The notes under the pieces were generated by a model that had not been told where the DNA came from, ran no database searches, and saw only the letters and a list, made by a program, of their open reading frames with translations. The translations under genes and the position numbers were made by a program. This document shows positions 7,555-15,229 of a DNA stretch of 64,000 bases, piece by piece. The stretch is from NCBI RefSeq assembly GCF_000412995.1, contig NZ_KE332512.1:1566694-1630693 (forward strand). Reading direction: 5' to 3'. Source of the stretch: Treponema vincentii F0403. Its GTDB lineage: Bacteria > Spirochaetota > Spirochaetia > Treponematales > Treponemataceae. Each line of letters opens with the position of its first letter. The first letter of the stretch is position 1.

Positions 7555-7812
7555 ATGGATGTAATTACATACTCGGATTTACGGCGGAATCTGAAAACAT
7601 ATATGGACAAAGTGTATTATGATTATGAACCGTTACTGATTGCACGGAAAAATTCTGAAAACCTCGTGCTGTTATCGGTACATGAATACAATAGCCTTAT
7701 TGAAACCGATTATCTGCTGCGTGACGAAGCAAATGCCAAACACTTAAAAAAATCGGTTGAGCAGCATAAAAACGGACATCTGCAAAAACATGAGCTTTTA
7801 GAAAATGAATAA
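7555..7812 (+). CDS. yefM: YefM/Phd-family antitoxin
   Basis: The 85-residue protein starts at ATG 7555, preceded by CGGAGG. The N-terminus MDVITYSDLRRNLKTYMDKV and the following LIARKNSENLVLLSVHEYNSL are the standard Phd/YefM fold that binds the operator. The C-terminal 25 residues are charged and would wrap around the toxin. Its last 8 bases overlap the toxin gene. It neutralises YoeB and represses the operon in complex with it. A palindrome over the -10 element supports autoregulation. Confidence 0.93.
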   Translation: MDVITYSDLRRNLKTYMDKVYYDYEPLLIARKNSENLVLLSVHEYNSLIETDYLLRDEANAKHLKKSVEQHKNGHLQKHELLENE

Positions 7813-8065
7813 ACTGTTTACGGATGAGGCATGGGATGATTATACCTTTTGGTTTAACACGGATAAAAAGATTTTAAAAAAAATAAATGATCTGATAAAA
7901 GAAATAGAAAGAACGCCTTTTACGGGAAAAGGAAAACCGGAACCGTTGAAGTATTCTCTATCAGGGTATTGGTCAAGAAGAATAAACCATGAGCATAGAA
8001 TAGTGTATCAAGTAGACAATGACCAATTAGTATTTATTTCCTTCAGGTATCACTATAAAAAATGA
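7805..8065 (+). CDS. yoeB: YoeB-family mRNA interferase toxin
   Basis: An 86-residue protein of standard YoeB length. It contains EAWDDYTFW, GKPEPLKYSLSGYWSRRI, NHEHRIVYQV and the C-terminal RYHYKK. In the family the Glu, Arg, His and Tyr in these last two segments are the catalytic set for ribosome-dependent mRNA cleavage. It is coupled to the antitoxin by overlap. All expected residues appear intact, so the toxin is probably active. Confidence 0.94.
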   Translation: MNKLFTDEAWDDYTFWFNTDKKILKKINDLIKEIERTPFTGKGKPEPLKYSLSGYWSRRINHEHRIVYQVDNDQLVFISFRYHYKK

Positions 8066-8109
8066 TATGAAGAAGCGGCCTTCAAGGACGGCGCATTTTT
8101 CGGTGTTTT

Positions 8110-8160
8110 ATTCGTGCGGAGAGTTTAATACCCCGATGCTTGCGTCGGGGTTGTTGATTT
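8110..8160. repeat. REP-like dispersed repeat, copy 1
   Basis: TTCGTGCGGAGAGTTTAATA is followed by the hairpin CCCCGATGC-TT-GCGTCGGGG (one mismatch) and TTGTTGATT. It lies between the convergent yoeB and addA genes, where it could terminate both. Confidence 0.8.
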
Positions 8161-8195
8161 GTTTTTTTTACAAAATGAATATGATTGTCGGCTCC

Positions 8196-11100
8196 CTACA
8201 CTACCTCTACGGCGGTCTTGCTGCGGAGATAGAAAATATAGGCTTTAACCGGCTTGGGTTGCGACCCACCGGTACCTTGCCCGAATCCTTCCATTTTATA
8301 AAAGTTTTCCACCGCCGTTTTGTAGATTAAAAGCTGTTTTCGATGTTTTTCCGGATAGATTTTTTGGTCGGTTTTATAGTCGATGATATATGCGGTGTCT
8401 TCATATTCAAAGAGTAGATCGATTTGTCCGATGATGAGCTTTCCTTCGTAGAGGGTTAAAAAGCCGTATTCGGTTTTTCTGAACGAAGCCTCTGCAGCTT
8501 TTTGTCCGAGCGGAGATGACAAGAAAGCAGCGCAAAGTTTTTCCACTTCCCGGGCGTACTTTGCAGGCAATATACACGGACGATCTAAAAAACGGGCTTC
8601 CATCGCTTTGTGTACCAAGGTTCCGAACTCCGTGGAGGAAAGTTCATCTTCCCCCTGCTCGGCGCCGATATTACCGTCCACCGGTTTCGCCGCAGAAGCG
8701 GCATCGGTTGCGGATATGGCATCAGCGGAGAATGCGGTCTCTTTTTCCGTATGTTCGGTACTCGGGAGCGGTGCTTCGCTTAACCGGAGCCACTGCGTGT
8801 CCTTCTCGAATTGAGTTGCGGGGATGACGCGCGGTTCCGCAAGCGGGAAGTTTTTTTCCGCAGCTTGCCGGTATAGGGCACGGGTTTCATCAAGATTGAA
8901 GCGCTGCCGGTCTTCTGCGGTGTGCTGTACGGTCGACGCGGGGAGCGGTAACACTTCCGTAAAATGCACGCAGTTGATATCGCCGGATAGTGCTGGTAAT
9001 AAGAGCTGAAAAAAACTTCGGTTATTTTCTTCCTTCTGAGGTTGTACAAGCTGTTGCCGGATTTCGTCCAAAGTTCGAGGCGTTTCCGGTAATTCCTCAA
9101 TAGCGCAGCCGGTCTCCTGCACGCCGCTCATTACGAGCCGTACCTTGGCGCGCGTAACGGCAACATAGAGGAGCCGTTTGGTTTCGGCAAGGTGCTTGGC
9201 GTTCGCTTCCTGCCGCAGCTCCTCAAAAAAGATATTGGCGGAAGGATCGTTCTTTGTCTCCGGCGGCAAATGGATAACCGGCCCCAAATCCTTGTGCAAA
9301 AAGACCATACCTTCTTTTGTTTCAGACTTCCCCGCATTGCCGCAGTCGGGAATACAGACAATCGGGAATTCCAACCCCTTGCTTTTATGCACCGTCATAA
9401 TCTTAACCGCATCGCCGCCGTGTTCAAGCGGAATTTCCATATCTTCAACCCGCTCTTCCGCGTGAATATACGAAATCAGCGTATCGATAAAAGCCGAAAG
9501 ACTTTGCTTGGCTTCATCCGCTTTTACGGCAAGGGCAAAAAGGTAATCGTACAGCTCAAGATAGCGGTGGTAGCGCGGTTCCGTGAGCAGTATGTACCGA
9601 TACCCTTCATCGTACCACAGCGCAGTAATCAGTTCGGCATTACTCTTTTTTTTGATATAGCCTTGTATCCGCTCAAAGAGCGCGCACGCAGTTAAAAAAT
9701 ATTGCCGGTCTTCCGCTTCAAGTTCTTCAGCGGCGGCAGGATTAAAGGGCTGCCCTTCATGTTCAAGACTGTACAGCATCAGTCGGGTAAAAGAGCGGTC
9801 GCTGAGGCGCACAAACGGAGAACGGAGCGTCTGCGCGTAAACGGCCCTATCGTTGGGATACACCACCAAGCGGAGCAAAGCGCAGATGTCGTTTAACGGC
9901 GCATCATGGAACAACCCTTTCTGCTGTACGGAAATATACGGGATTTTAAATGCACGGAAAAACCGTTCATAAACTGCTTGGTGTGTCGAAGCGCGCAGCA
10001 GCACCGCAAAATCCGACCATGTACACGGACGGGTCGCGTGTAAGGTTTCGTCATATACAAGATACCGCTCCGCATGGATATCGGCTATTTTTTGCGCAAG
10101 CGTATATGCCTCGCATTCGATAGGGGTAAACATGACTGTATCGGTATCGCTTGGGTTGGCGAACCGTTTTTTGTCGATAAATAAAATATCCGTCTGCGGC
10201 ACCAAATTTGGAACGGCGTCCCTGCTGAAAATAGGGATAAATTCCGCTTCAAACGCGGGTACGCCGCCGGTAAGGGGCTGATTGACTTCGGAATAAAAGA
10301 CCTGCATAAACGCCGTATTAAAAAAGTTGAGCAGGTCTGGTTCGGTTCGGTAATTTGTTTGCAGGTTAATCGACGCGGAACTGCCCCCTTGCCGCAAGTC
10401 CTGCGACAGCATCCGGAATACCGAAACATCGGCTCCTCTGAACGCATAGATCGATTGTTTTTCGTCTCCGACAAAAAAGAGTTTGTCCGGCACCAGTTCA
10501 TCCGGTTTCGGTATCGATTGCTCGATGCGCGCTTCGTGTTCCGCAAGCAGGAACAAGAGATCGCGCTGCAGGCTGTTATTATCCTGAAATTCATCGATCA
10601 TAATCCGATGGGTTTGTTTTTTGTAAAAAAGCCGCAGGTCGGGATCGGTGATGAGCGCATCGACGGCAAGCTGCGCAATGTCGCCGAAATGAAGGAGGCT
10701 TCTCCGCTTTTTTTCGGCAATGAAGCGTTCCTGCAAAACACTGCAAAGCGCGTATATCTTTTGCATCTGCTCTTTGTGTGCATAAAAATGATACAGACTT
10801 TGCAAGCGGACGGAGCTTTCGATCAGTTCACCGCAGAGCGCCTTGCATGCTTTTACTTCTTCATCTGTTCTTGAACCGATAGTTTTTTTAACACCGTATA
10901 TCGCTTTCAGCCGCTCAAAAAAAACCGGTAGCTGCGGATCGTTCAGCATCAGCGGAAATTCCGGAAGCTGTCTATATGCCTCTTTTACCGCGCTGATAAA
11001 TTTATCGTTCTTATCAAGATACGGAGCGATACCTTCGAGTATCCGCTCGGTTTGCGTGCGGTATTCGGTAAATAACCGTTCTGCTGCAGACAACTGATTC

Positions 11101-11678
11101 TGCAAGGCGGCAGAAAAATCAATCGGACGGGAAACCGTAACGTAATCGTTTAATATTTTTACAAAGAAGCCGTTGATAAAATCGGTAATCGCTTGATTGC
11201 CGAGCAGATATTGCAGACTGTTGTCCGCGCGGTGTTCAAGGAAAAAATCCAGCGAGAGGTTATAGGCGAGCCGTTTCGATTCTGTAAGGTCGATCGTGAA
11301 ATCGGGACTGATGCCGAAGCGCCGACATGCTGTAACGGCAATCTTATGACAGAATGCGTCGATGGTCATAATTTGCGCCTTAAAAAAAGAATCCAATGCA
11401 GCGCCGGCGCGGTTCCGCTGCATCGCATCATCGGTTTCCGCATACATCTTTTGCAGCTCGCGGTAGATACGCCGGTGCATTTCCGCCGCAGCCTTGTCCG
11501 TGAATGTGAGGGCAAGAATATTTTCAACCTGATAGTTTTTTTCCGTAATCAGATATACATAACGGCTTGCCAGTACCTTTGTCTTGCCCGAACCGGCGCC
11601 CGCCGCTACGACGGCATTTTCATTTATTTTTACCGCTTGCTTTTGATGCTCGTTTAAATCTTTGCAAATATCAATCAT
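8196..11678 (-). CDS. addA: AddA/RecB-type UvrD-family helicase-nuclease
   Basis: The 1160-residue protein carries Walker A AAGAGSGKT near the N-terminus, the Walker B region IMIDEFQDNN, FVGDEKQSIYAFRGAD, MTVHKSKGLEFPIVC and LLYVAVTRAK, so all SF1A motifs are intact. The C-terminus has the RecB-type nuclease signature GQIDLLFEYEDTAYIIDYKTDQ with the D-x-x-YKTD catalytic set. It would process double-strand breaks together with an AddB partner, which is not in the window. ATG 11678 is chosen over the ATG at 11699 because a good TATAAT lies directly against the upstream one. AddA rather than RecB is favoured by the single polypeptide layout, but only a tree would settle this. Confidence 0.88.
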   Translation of the reverse strand: MIDICKDLNEHQKQAVKINENAVVAAGAGSGKTKVLASRYVYLITEKNYQVENILALTFTDKAAAEMHRRIYRELQKMYAETDDAMQRNRAGAALDSFFKAQIMTIDAFCHKIAVTACRRFGISPDFTIDLTESKRLAYNLSLDFFLEHRADNSLQYLLGNQAITDFINGFFVKILNDYVTVSRPIDFSAALQNQLSAAERLFTEYRTQTERILEGIAPYLDKNDKFISAVKEAYRQLPEFPLMLNDPQLPVFFERLKAIYGVKKTIGSRTDEEVKACKALCGELIESSVRLQSLYHFYAHKEQMQKIYALCSVLQERFIAEKKRRSLLHFGDIAQLAVDALITDPDLRLFYKKQTHRIMIDEFQDNNSLQRDLLFLLAEHEARIEQSIPKPDELVPDKLFFVGDEKQSIYAFRGADVSVFRMLSQDLRQGGSSASINLQTNYRTEPDLLNFFNTAFMQVFYSEVNQPLTGGVPAFEAEFIPIFSRDAVPNLVPQTDILFIDKKRFANPSDTDTVMFTPIECEAYTLAQKIADIHAERYLVYDETLHATRPCTWSDFAVLLRASTHQAVYERFFRAFKIPYISVQQKGLFHDAPLNDICALLRLVVYPNDRAVYAQTLRSPFVRLSDRSFTRLMLYSLEHEGQPFNPAAAEELEAEDRQYFLTACALFERIQGYIKKKSNAELITALWYDEGYRYILLTEPRYHRYLELYDYLFALAVKADEAKQSLSAFIDTLISYIHAEERVEDMEIPLEHGGDAVKIMTVHKSKGLEFPIVCIPDCGNAGKSETKEGMVFLHKDLGPVIHLPPETKNDPSANIFFEELRQEANAKHLAETKRLLYVAVTRAKVRLVMSGVQETGCAIEELPETPRTLDEIRQQLVQPQKEENNRSFFQLLLPALSGDINCVHFTEVLPLPASTVQHTAEDRQRFNLDETRALYRQAAEKNFPLAEPRVIPATQFEKDTQWLRLSEAPLPSTEHTEKETAFSADAISATDAASAAKPVDGNIGAEQGEDELSSTEFGTLVHKAMEARFLDRPCILPAKYAREVEKLCAAFLSSPLGQKAAEASFRKTEYGFLTLYEGKLIIGQIDLLFEYEDTAYIIDYKTDQKIYPEKHRKQLLIYKTAVENFYKMEGFGQGTGGSQPKPVKAYIFYLRSKTAVEVV

Positions 11679-11700
11679 GTTCCGTACTCGTATTTCCATA

Positions 11701-11729
11701 ATTATAAATTATGCATTATTCTTGAGCAA
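11701..11729 (-). promoter_or_regulatory. Promoter of the helicase-nuclease gene
   Basis: On the minus strand TTGCTC (11729-11724), a 17-bp spacer and TATAAT (11706-11701) precede the gene. Transcription would begin near 11694, leaving a leader of about 16 bases before ATG 11678. Confidence 0.6.
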
Positions 11730-11762
11730 GGCACGTAGAATACAAAAGCTGCTCCTGTTATA

Positions 11763-13550
11763 ATGAATGCCGTGAAAAATTTCCTTAGGCTCTTCTCGTA
11801 TTTAAAAGGACACCGCCTCTTATATCTGCTTGCGCTTATGTTCGCGCTGCTTGCACAAACCGCCGCAGCCTTACAGCCGGGCTTGATTAAAATCACCGTC
11901 GATTCGGTACTGGGCAATGAGCCGCTTACTCATAGTTCACTTGAACGGCTTGTTGCGTTGTTCGGGCCGGCAGTTAAAGGAATGAACGGGCTGCTCATTA
12001 TGGCGGCGCTTATCCTTGCAGCAGCTCTCTGCCGCAGCGTATTAACTTTTTTACAAATGAATACGGCCAATGCGGCAACCGAGCGGGTAATTCAAAACGT
12101 ACGGAACCGGCTCTATAATCACATTCAACTGTTGCCGTATACCTATCATGCAAATGCACAAACGGGAGGTCTTATCCAGCGGTGCACCTCCGATGTGGAT
12201 ACCATCCGCGTAGCATTATATTCTCAAATCCCCGAAACGGTCGGCTCGGTGTTTTTAATTATATACACAGCCGTTTTGATGATGCGGTCAAATATCAAGC
12301 TGACACTCGTATCGTGCGCAGTCGTTCCCGTTATGGCAGTTTTTTCCGGTATTTTCTTTTATATCATCGAAAAACAGTTTGAAGCTTCTGCCGAGAAGGA
12401 AGCAACAATGACCGCAGTGATTCAAGAAAGCCTTACCGGTATCAGGGTAATCAAAGCCTTTACCCGCCAGCACTATGAGATGGAAAAATTCAAAACGTGC
12501 AGCGAAGCATATATGCGGCGGAATTTGATATTGATACGCTGCTTTGCGTTTTTTTGGTCAGGGTCGGATTTCTTATCGTACGTACAGATTTTTACCGTTA
12601 TCCTCTACGGAAGTTTTTTGGCATATCAAGGCGGCATTTCGGCGGGTATGCTGATAGCCTTTATTTCGTATATCGGTATATTGATACAGCCGGTACGGCA
12701 ACTCGGCCGGATCCTCGGCAATATCGGCAAGGCCTGTGTGTCGGTCGGCCGTATTGAAGAAATATTCCGAGAGGAGCCCGAACAGTTGTTCCCGTCCGGT
12801 AAAAAGCCGGAGATTAAAGGAGACATCGTTTTTGATTCCGTGTCGTTTGCATATCCGGGCTCCGATAACACCCCGGTACTGGATAATGTGTCGTTCAATA
12901 TTAAACGGGGACAAACCGCGGCGATTTTAGGCCCGACCGGTTCGGGAAAAAGCTCGTTGGTGCATCTGCTCGACCGGCTTTACGACTACACGTCCGGTTC
13001 CGTCACAATAGACGGAATAGAATTACGTTCAATAGATAAAGGCTGGATACGGTCGCAGATTGGATTGATTTTACAGGAACCGTTCCTCTACGCTAAAACT
13101 ATTATGGAAAATATCAAACTCGCCGCCCCCGGCGCCAGCGATTCTGCCGCGCGGCGGTATGCCCGTATAGCAGCCTTAGACGGAGAAATCGGATATTTCG
13201 CAGACGGCTACTCAACCGTGGTCGGAGAACGCGGCGTATCTCTTTCCGGCGGACAGAAGCAGCGGCTTGCAATCGCACGTACGCTGATTAAGGATTCCCC
13301 TATTTTGATCTTTGACGATTCGCTTTCCGCAGTTGATATGGAAACCGATGCCGCAATCAGAGCCGCGCTAAAAAACGAAAACAAACATAAAACAGTGATT
13401 ATCATTTCGCACCGTATCGCTACCGTCAAGGATGCCGACACCATCATCGTATTGGAAAAAGGAAAAATTACCGAGCAGGGTACGCACCGCGAACTGCTGG
13501 AAAAAGACGGCTTATACAAGCGCATTTATGATATTCAGAGCGCGGAGTAA
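11763..13550 (+). CDS. ABC exporter half-transporter (membrane domain fused to ATPase)
   Basis: A 595-residue protein. The first 310 residues hold about six membrane segments of an ABC type I exporter. The ATPase domain has Walker A GPTGSGKSS, Q-loop LILQEPFLY, signature LSGGQKQR, Walker B ILIFDDSLSAVD and H-loop ISHRIAT. The residue after the Walker B aspartate is Asp rather than the catalytic Glu, a pattern seen in the degenerate half of heterodimeric exporters (YheI/LmrC type). No partner half-transporter is adjacent. The start is uncertain: ATG 11763 overlaps a TATAAT (11759-11764), so GTG 11772 is an alternative. The substrate is unknown; lipid or drug export is typical. Confidence 0.85.
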   Translation: MNAVKNFLRLFSYLKGHRLLYLLALMFALLAQTAAALQPGLIKITVDSVLGNEPLTHSSLERLVALFGPAVKGMNGLLIMAALILAAALCRSVLTFLQMNTANAATERVIQNVRNRLYNHIQLLPYTYHANAQTGGLIQRCTSDVDTIRVALYSQIPETVGSVFLIIYTAVLMMRSNIKLTLVSCAVVPVMAVFSGIFFYIIEKQFEASAEKEATMTAVIQESLTGIRVIKAFTRQHYEMEKFKTCSEAYMRRNLILIRCFAFFWSGSDFLSYVQIFTVILYGSFLAYQGGISAGMLIAFISYIGILIQPVRQLGRILGNIGKACVSVGRIEEIFREEPEQLFPSGKKPEIKGDIVFDSVSFAYPGSDNTPVLDNVSFNIKRGQTAAILGPTGSGKSSLVHLLDRLYDYTSGSVTIDGIELRSIDKGWIRSQIGLILQEPFLYAKTIMENIKLAAPGASDSAARRYARIAALDGEIGYFADGYSTVVGERGVSLSGGQKQRLAIARTLIKDSPILIFDDSLSAVDMETDAAIRAALKNENKHKTVIIISHRIATVKDADTIIVLEKGKITEQGTHRELLEKDGLYKRIYDIQSAE

Positions 13551-13582
13551 AACGAGATATTTATTCCGGCAACCTCTTATTC

Positions 13583-13678
13583 GGAACCTCTAAAAACTGC
13601 AAGCCTATCGGCTTGTTCTGTAAGGAAATTCATTAAGTTATCCGCTTTGCGGATTGCGAATCAGTTTTTAGAGGTTCC
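13583..13678. repeat. Long inverted repeat (CTCTAAAAACT family)
   Basis: The arms GGAACCTCTAAAAACTG (13583-13599) and CAGTTTTTAGAGGTTCC (13662-13678) are perfect 17-bp complements. The 62-bp interior holds two smaller hairpins, CAAGCC/GGCTTG and CCGC/GCGG. It lies between the convergent exporter and SPOR genes, suggesting a bidirectional terminator or a small mobile repeat. Confidence 0.75.
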
Positions 13679-13684
13679 TATATG

Positions 13685-14518
13685 TTAATTATTTGTTTTT
13701 ACCTTTTCTTCCGTAACATAACTGCCTTCAAAGCCTTCAATTTTTTTGATGCTGTTAAGCCAGTATTTTGCTTCGGTATTGTTGGTAAAGGGTCCGACTC
13801 TTACGCGGTGTGTTAATCCGGCTGGAGTTTCTTTGGTAAAAATTTCTACCTTCATGTGCTGTGCAGCCAGGTTATCCCGTGCACGTTCGGCATTAATTCT
13901 GCTTGCAAGCGAAGCGGTCTGCACCCAATAGAGGGTTTGAACCTGCGGTGCAGCAGGTTTAGCAGAGGCAGCTGCTTGCGTCTTAGGTTTAACGGTAACG
14001 ACCGCTGCCTGCGCGGGCTTTTGTGATACGGCAGGTTTCGGCTGCGCTTGCACTGCAGGAGCTTCGCGCGGCGGTACGGGGGCTTCTTCTTTCTTTACAG
14101 CAGGCTGCTCTGCCGGCTGTTCAGGGGTATCAATCCCTATTTGTTCCGCCAATTCCTTCGGCAATCCGGAAACTTCAGCATCCCCCGCCTGCGCAGTTAA
14201 ATCGGAAACGTCTATGCCGTTTGTTTGACCGCCCTGCCCGTCGGTTGAAATGATGTTCAGATTATTCAAATTGATAATATTTCCTGCAGCTGCCGGTGCA
14301 TTTCTGTCTAAGCCGGCCACCCGATCGGGATCGCGTGCCCATAAATCGGGATCCACATTGGCGGCAGCTCCGGACATTTCATAGGGAATAGTTTCCCCGC
14401 CGGCCTGTGCCGCTGCGCTGTTCCGCGACGGTGAATATAAAAACAGTGCGATACCGAAAATAATCAATACGAATAAGCTTACCGAAAGGATAACCCATAA
14501 AATTTTCTTTTGTTCCAT
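13685..14518 (-). CDS. SPOR-domain envelope protein
   Basis: The 277-residue protein starts at ATG 14518 behind GAGGAAAACT; longer upstream frames lack a ribosome site. One membrane segment lies near residues 6-24 (ILWVILSVSLFVLIIFGIA). A long low-complexity Pro/Ala/Gln linker follows, and then a C-terminal SPOR domain (about 200-277) beginning YWVQTASL and ending in GPFTNNTEAKYWL. SPOR domains bind glycan-denuded peptidoglycan, usually at division sites. The gene follows coaE by 8 bp in the same operon. It is anchored in the inner membrane with the SPOR domain in the periplasm. Confidence 0.85.
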   Translation of the reverse strand: MEQKKILWVILSVSLFVLIIFGIALFLYSPSRNSAAAQAGGETIPYEMSGAAANVDPDLWARDPDRVAGLDRNAPAAAGNIINLNNLNIISTDGQGGQTNGIDVSDLTAQAGDAEVSGLPKELAEQIGIDTPEQPAEQPAVKKEEAPVPPREAPAVQAQPKPAVSQKPAQAAVVTVKPKTQAAASAKPAAPQVQTLYWVQTASLASRINAERARDNLAAQHMKVEIFTKETPAGLTHRVRVGPFTNNTEAKYWLNSIKKIEGFEGSYVTEEKVKTNN

Positions 14519-14526
14519 AGTTTTCC

Positions 14527-15159
14527 TCAAAAACCCTTTTCGCGCAGTATATGCTCGATTTTCTTCCGTAAAGCCTGTACGGAACCGGCATTCACTACGC
14601 TTACAATATCGGCATTTTGTAAAAGGTATTGAGTAAAGAAATCTCTTTGTTGCAAAAAACGGGCAATTAACCGGCAAAGAGAAATGTTGTCGCGCCTTTT
14701 TCCCCGGATAAGTCTGATAAAAAACGGCGCTTTGATATAAAGGATAAACGAGCATTCCGGCGTTAAAGAGGTTTTATGCAGCGTAGGTGCGTTAAGAATA
14801 ATAGGCCTGTTCGGCTGTTCAAGTAAAGCGTCCGCGATAAGAATGCGGATCCGTTCTTCAATTTTAGGAAGAATAAAAGCCTCGTGTTCTGCCAGCAGCG
14901 CCGGTTCCGAAAAAAGCAAAACGCTCAATGCTTTCCTGTCCAATAAACCGTCCTGCCCTCGCAACCGTAGACCGCGCTTTTCGGCATGAGCAGCAAACCG
15001 TTCAATTATCGCTTCGCCCTGCTCCTGCAAGACGGCATGAGCAACCTTATCGGCATCGATAACGGCATATCCTTTTTCTGCAAGCAAATCCGCAACGATG
15101 TTTTTCCCCGCGCAGGACTGCCCTGCAAGCCCGATAAGGTTGGCTATTTTTTTTGCCAT
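14527..15159 (-). CDS. coaE: Dephospho-CoA kinase
   Basis: The 210-residue protein starts at ATG 15159 with AAGGAG upstream. The P-loop LIGLAGQSCAGKN, the following VIDADKVAHAVL with its conserved Asp, and the lid region FIRLIRGKRRDNISL are typical of CoaE, which phosphorylates dephospho-CoA in the last step of coenzyme A synthesis. The P-loop has Cys-Ala in place of the more usual Gly-Ser (GxxGSGKS), a modest deviation. The C-terminal part is somewhat divergent. It is co-transcribed with the downstream SPOR gene. Confidence 0.85.
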   Translation of the reverse strand: MAKKIANLIGLAGQSCAGKNIVADLLAEKGYAVIDADKVAHAVLQEQGEAIIERFAAHAEKRGLRLRGQDGLLDRKALSVLLFSEPALLAEHEAFILPKIEERIRILIADALLEQPNRPIILNAPTLHKTSLTPECSFILYIKAPFFIRLIRGKRRDNISLCRLIARFLQQRDFFTQYLLQNADIVSVVNAGSVQALRKKIEHILREKGF

Positions 15160-15173
15160 CACCGCTCCTTAGG

Positions 15174-15217
15174 TCAAAAAAAATCCGCAAGCAGCTTACG
15201 CCGCCTGCGGATTTTCA
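15174..15217 (-). terminator. Rho-independent terminator of the OmpA-like gene
   Basis: On the minus strand AAAATCCGCAGGCGG is followed by a loop and GCGGATTTTTTTT. The strong GC stem plus T-run begins 13 bp after the stop at 15230 and separates this gene from coaE. Confidence 0.85.
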
Positions 15218-15229
15218 CACCGATTAAAG

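Noticed and set aside
9192-9695. Long plus-strand frame opposite addA
   Set aside because: A mirror of a well-supported helicase gene with intact motifs; composition follows the shadow frame.
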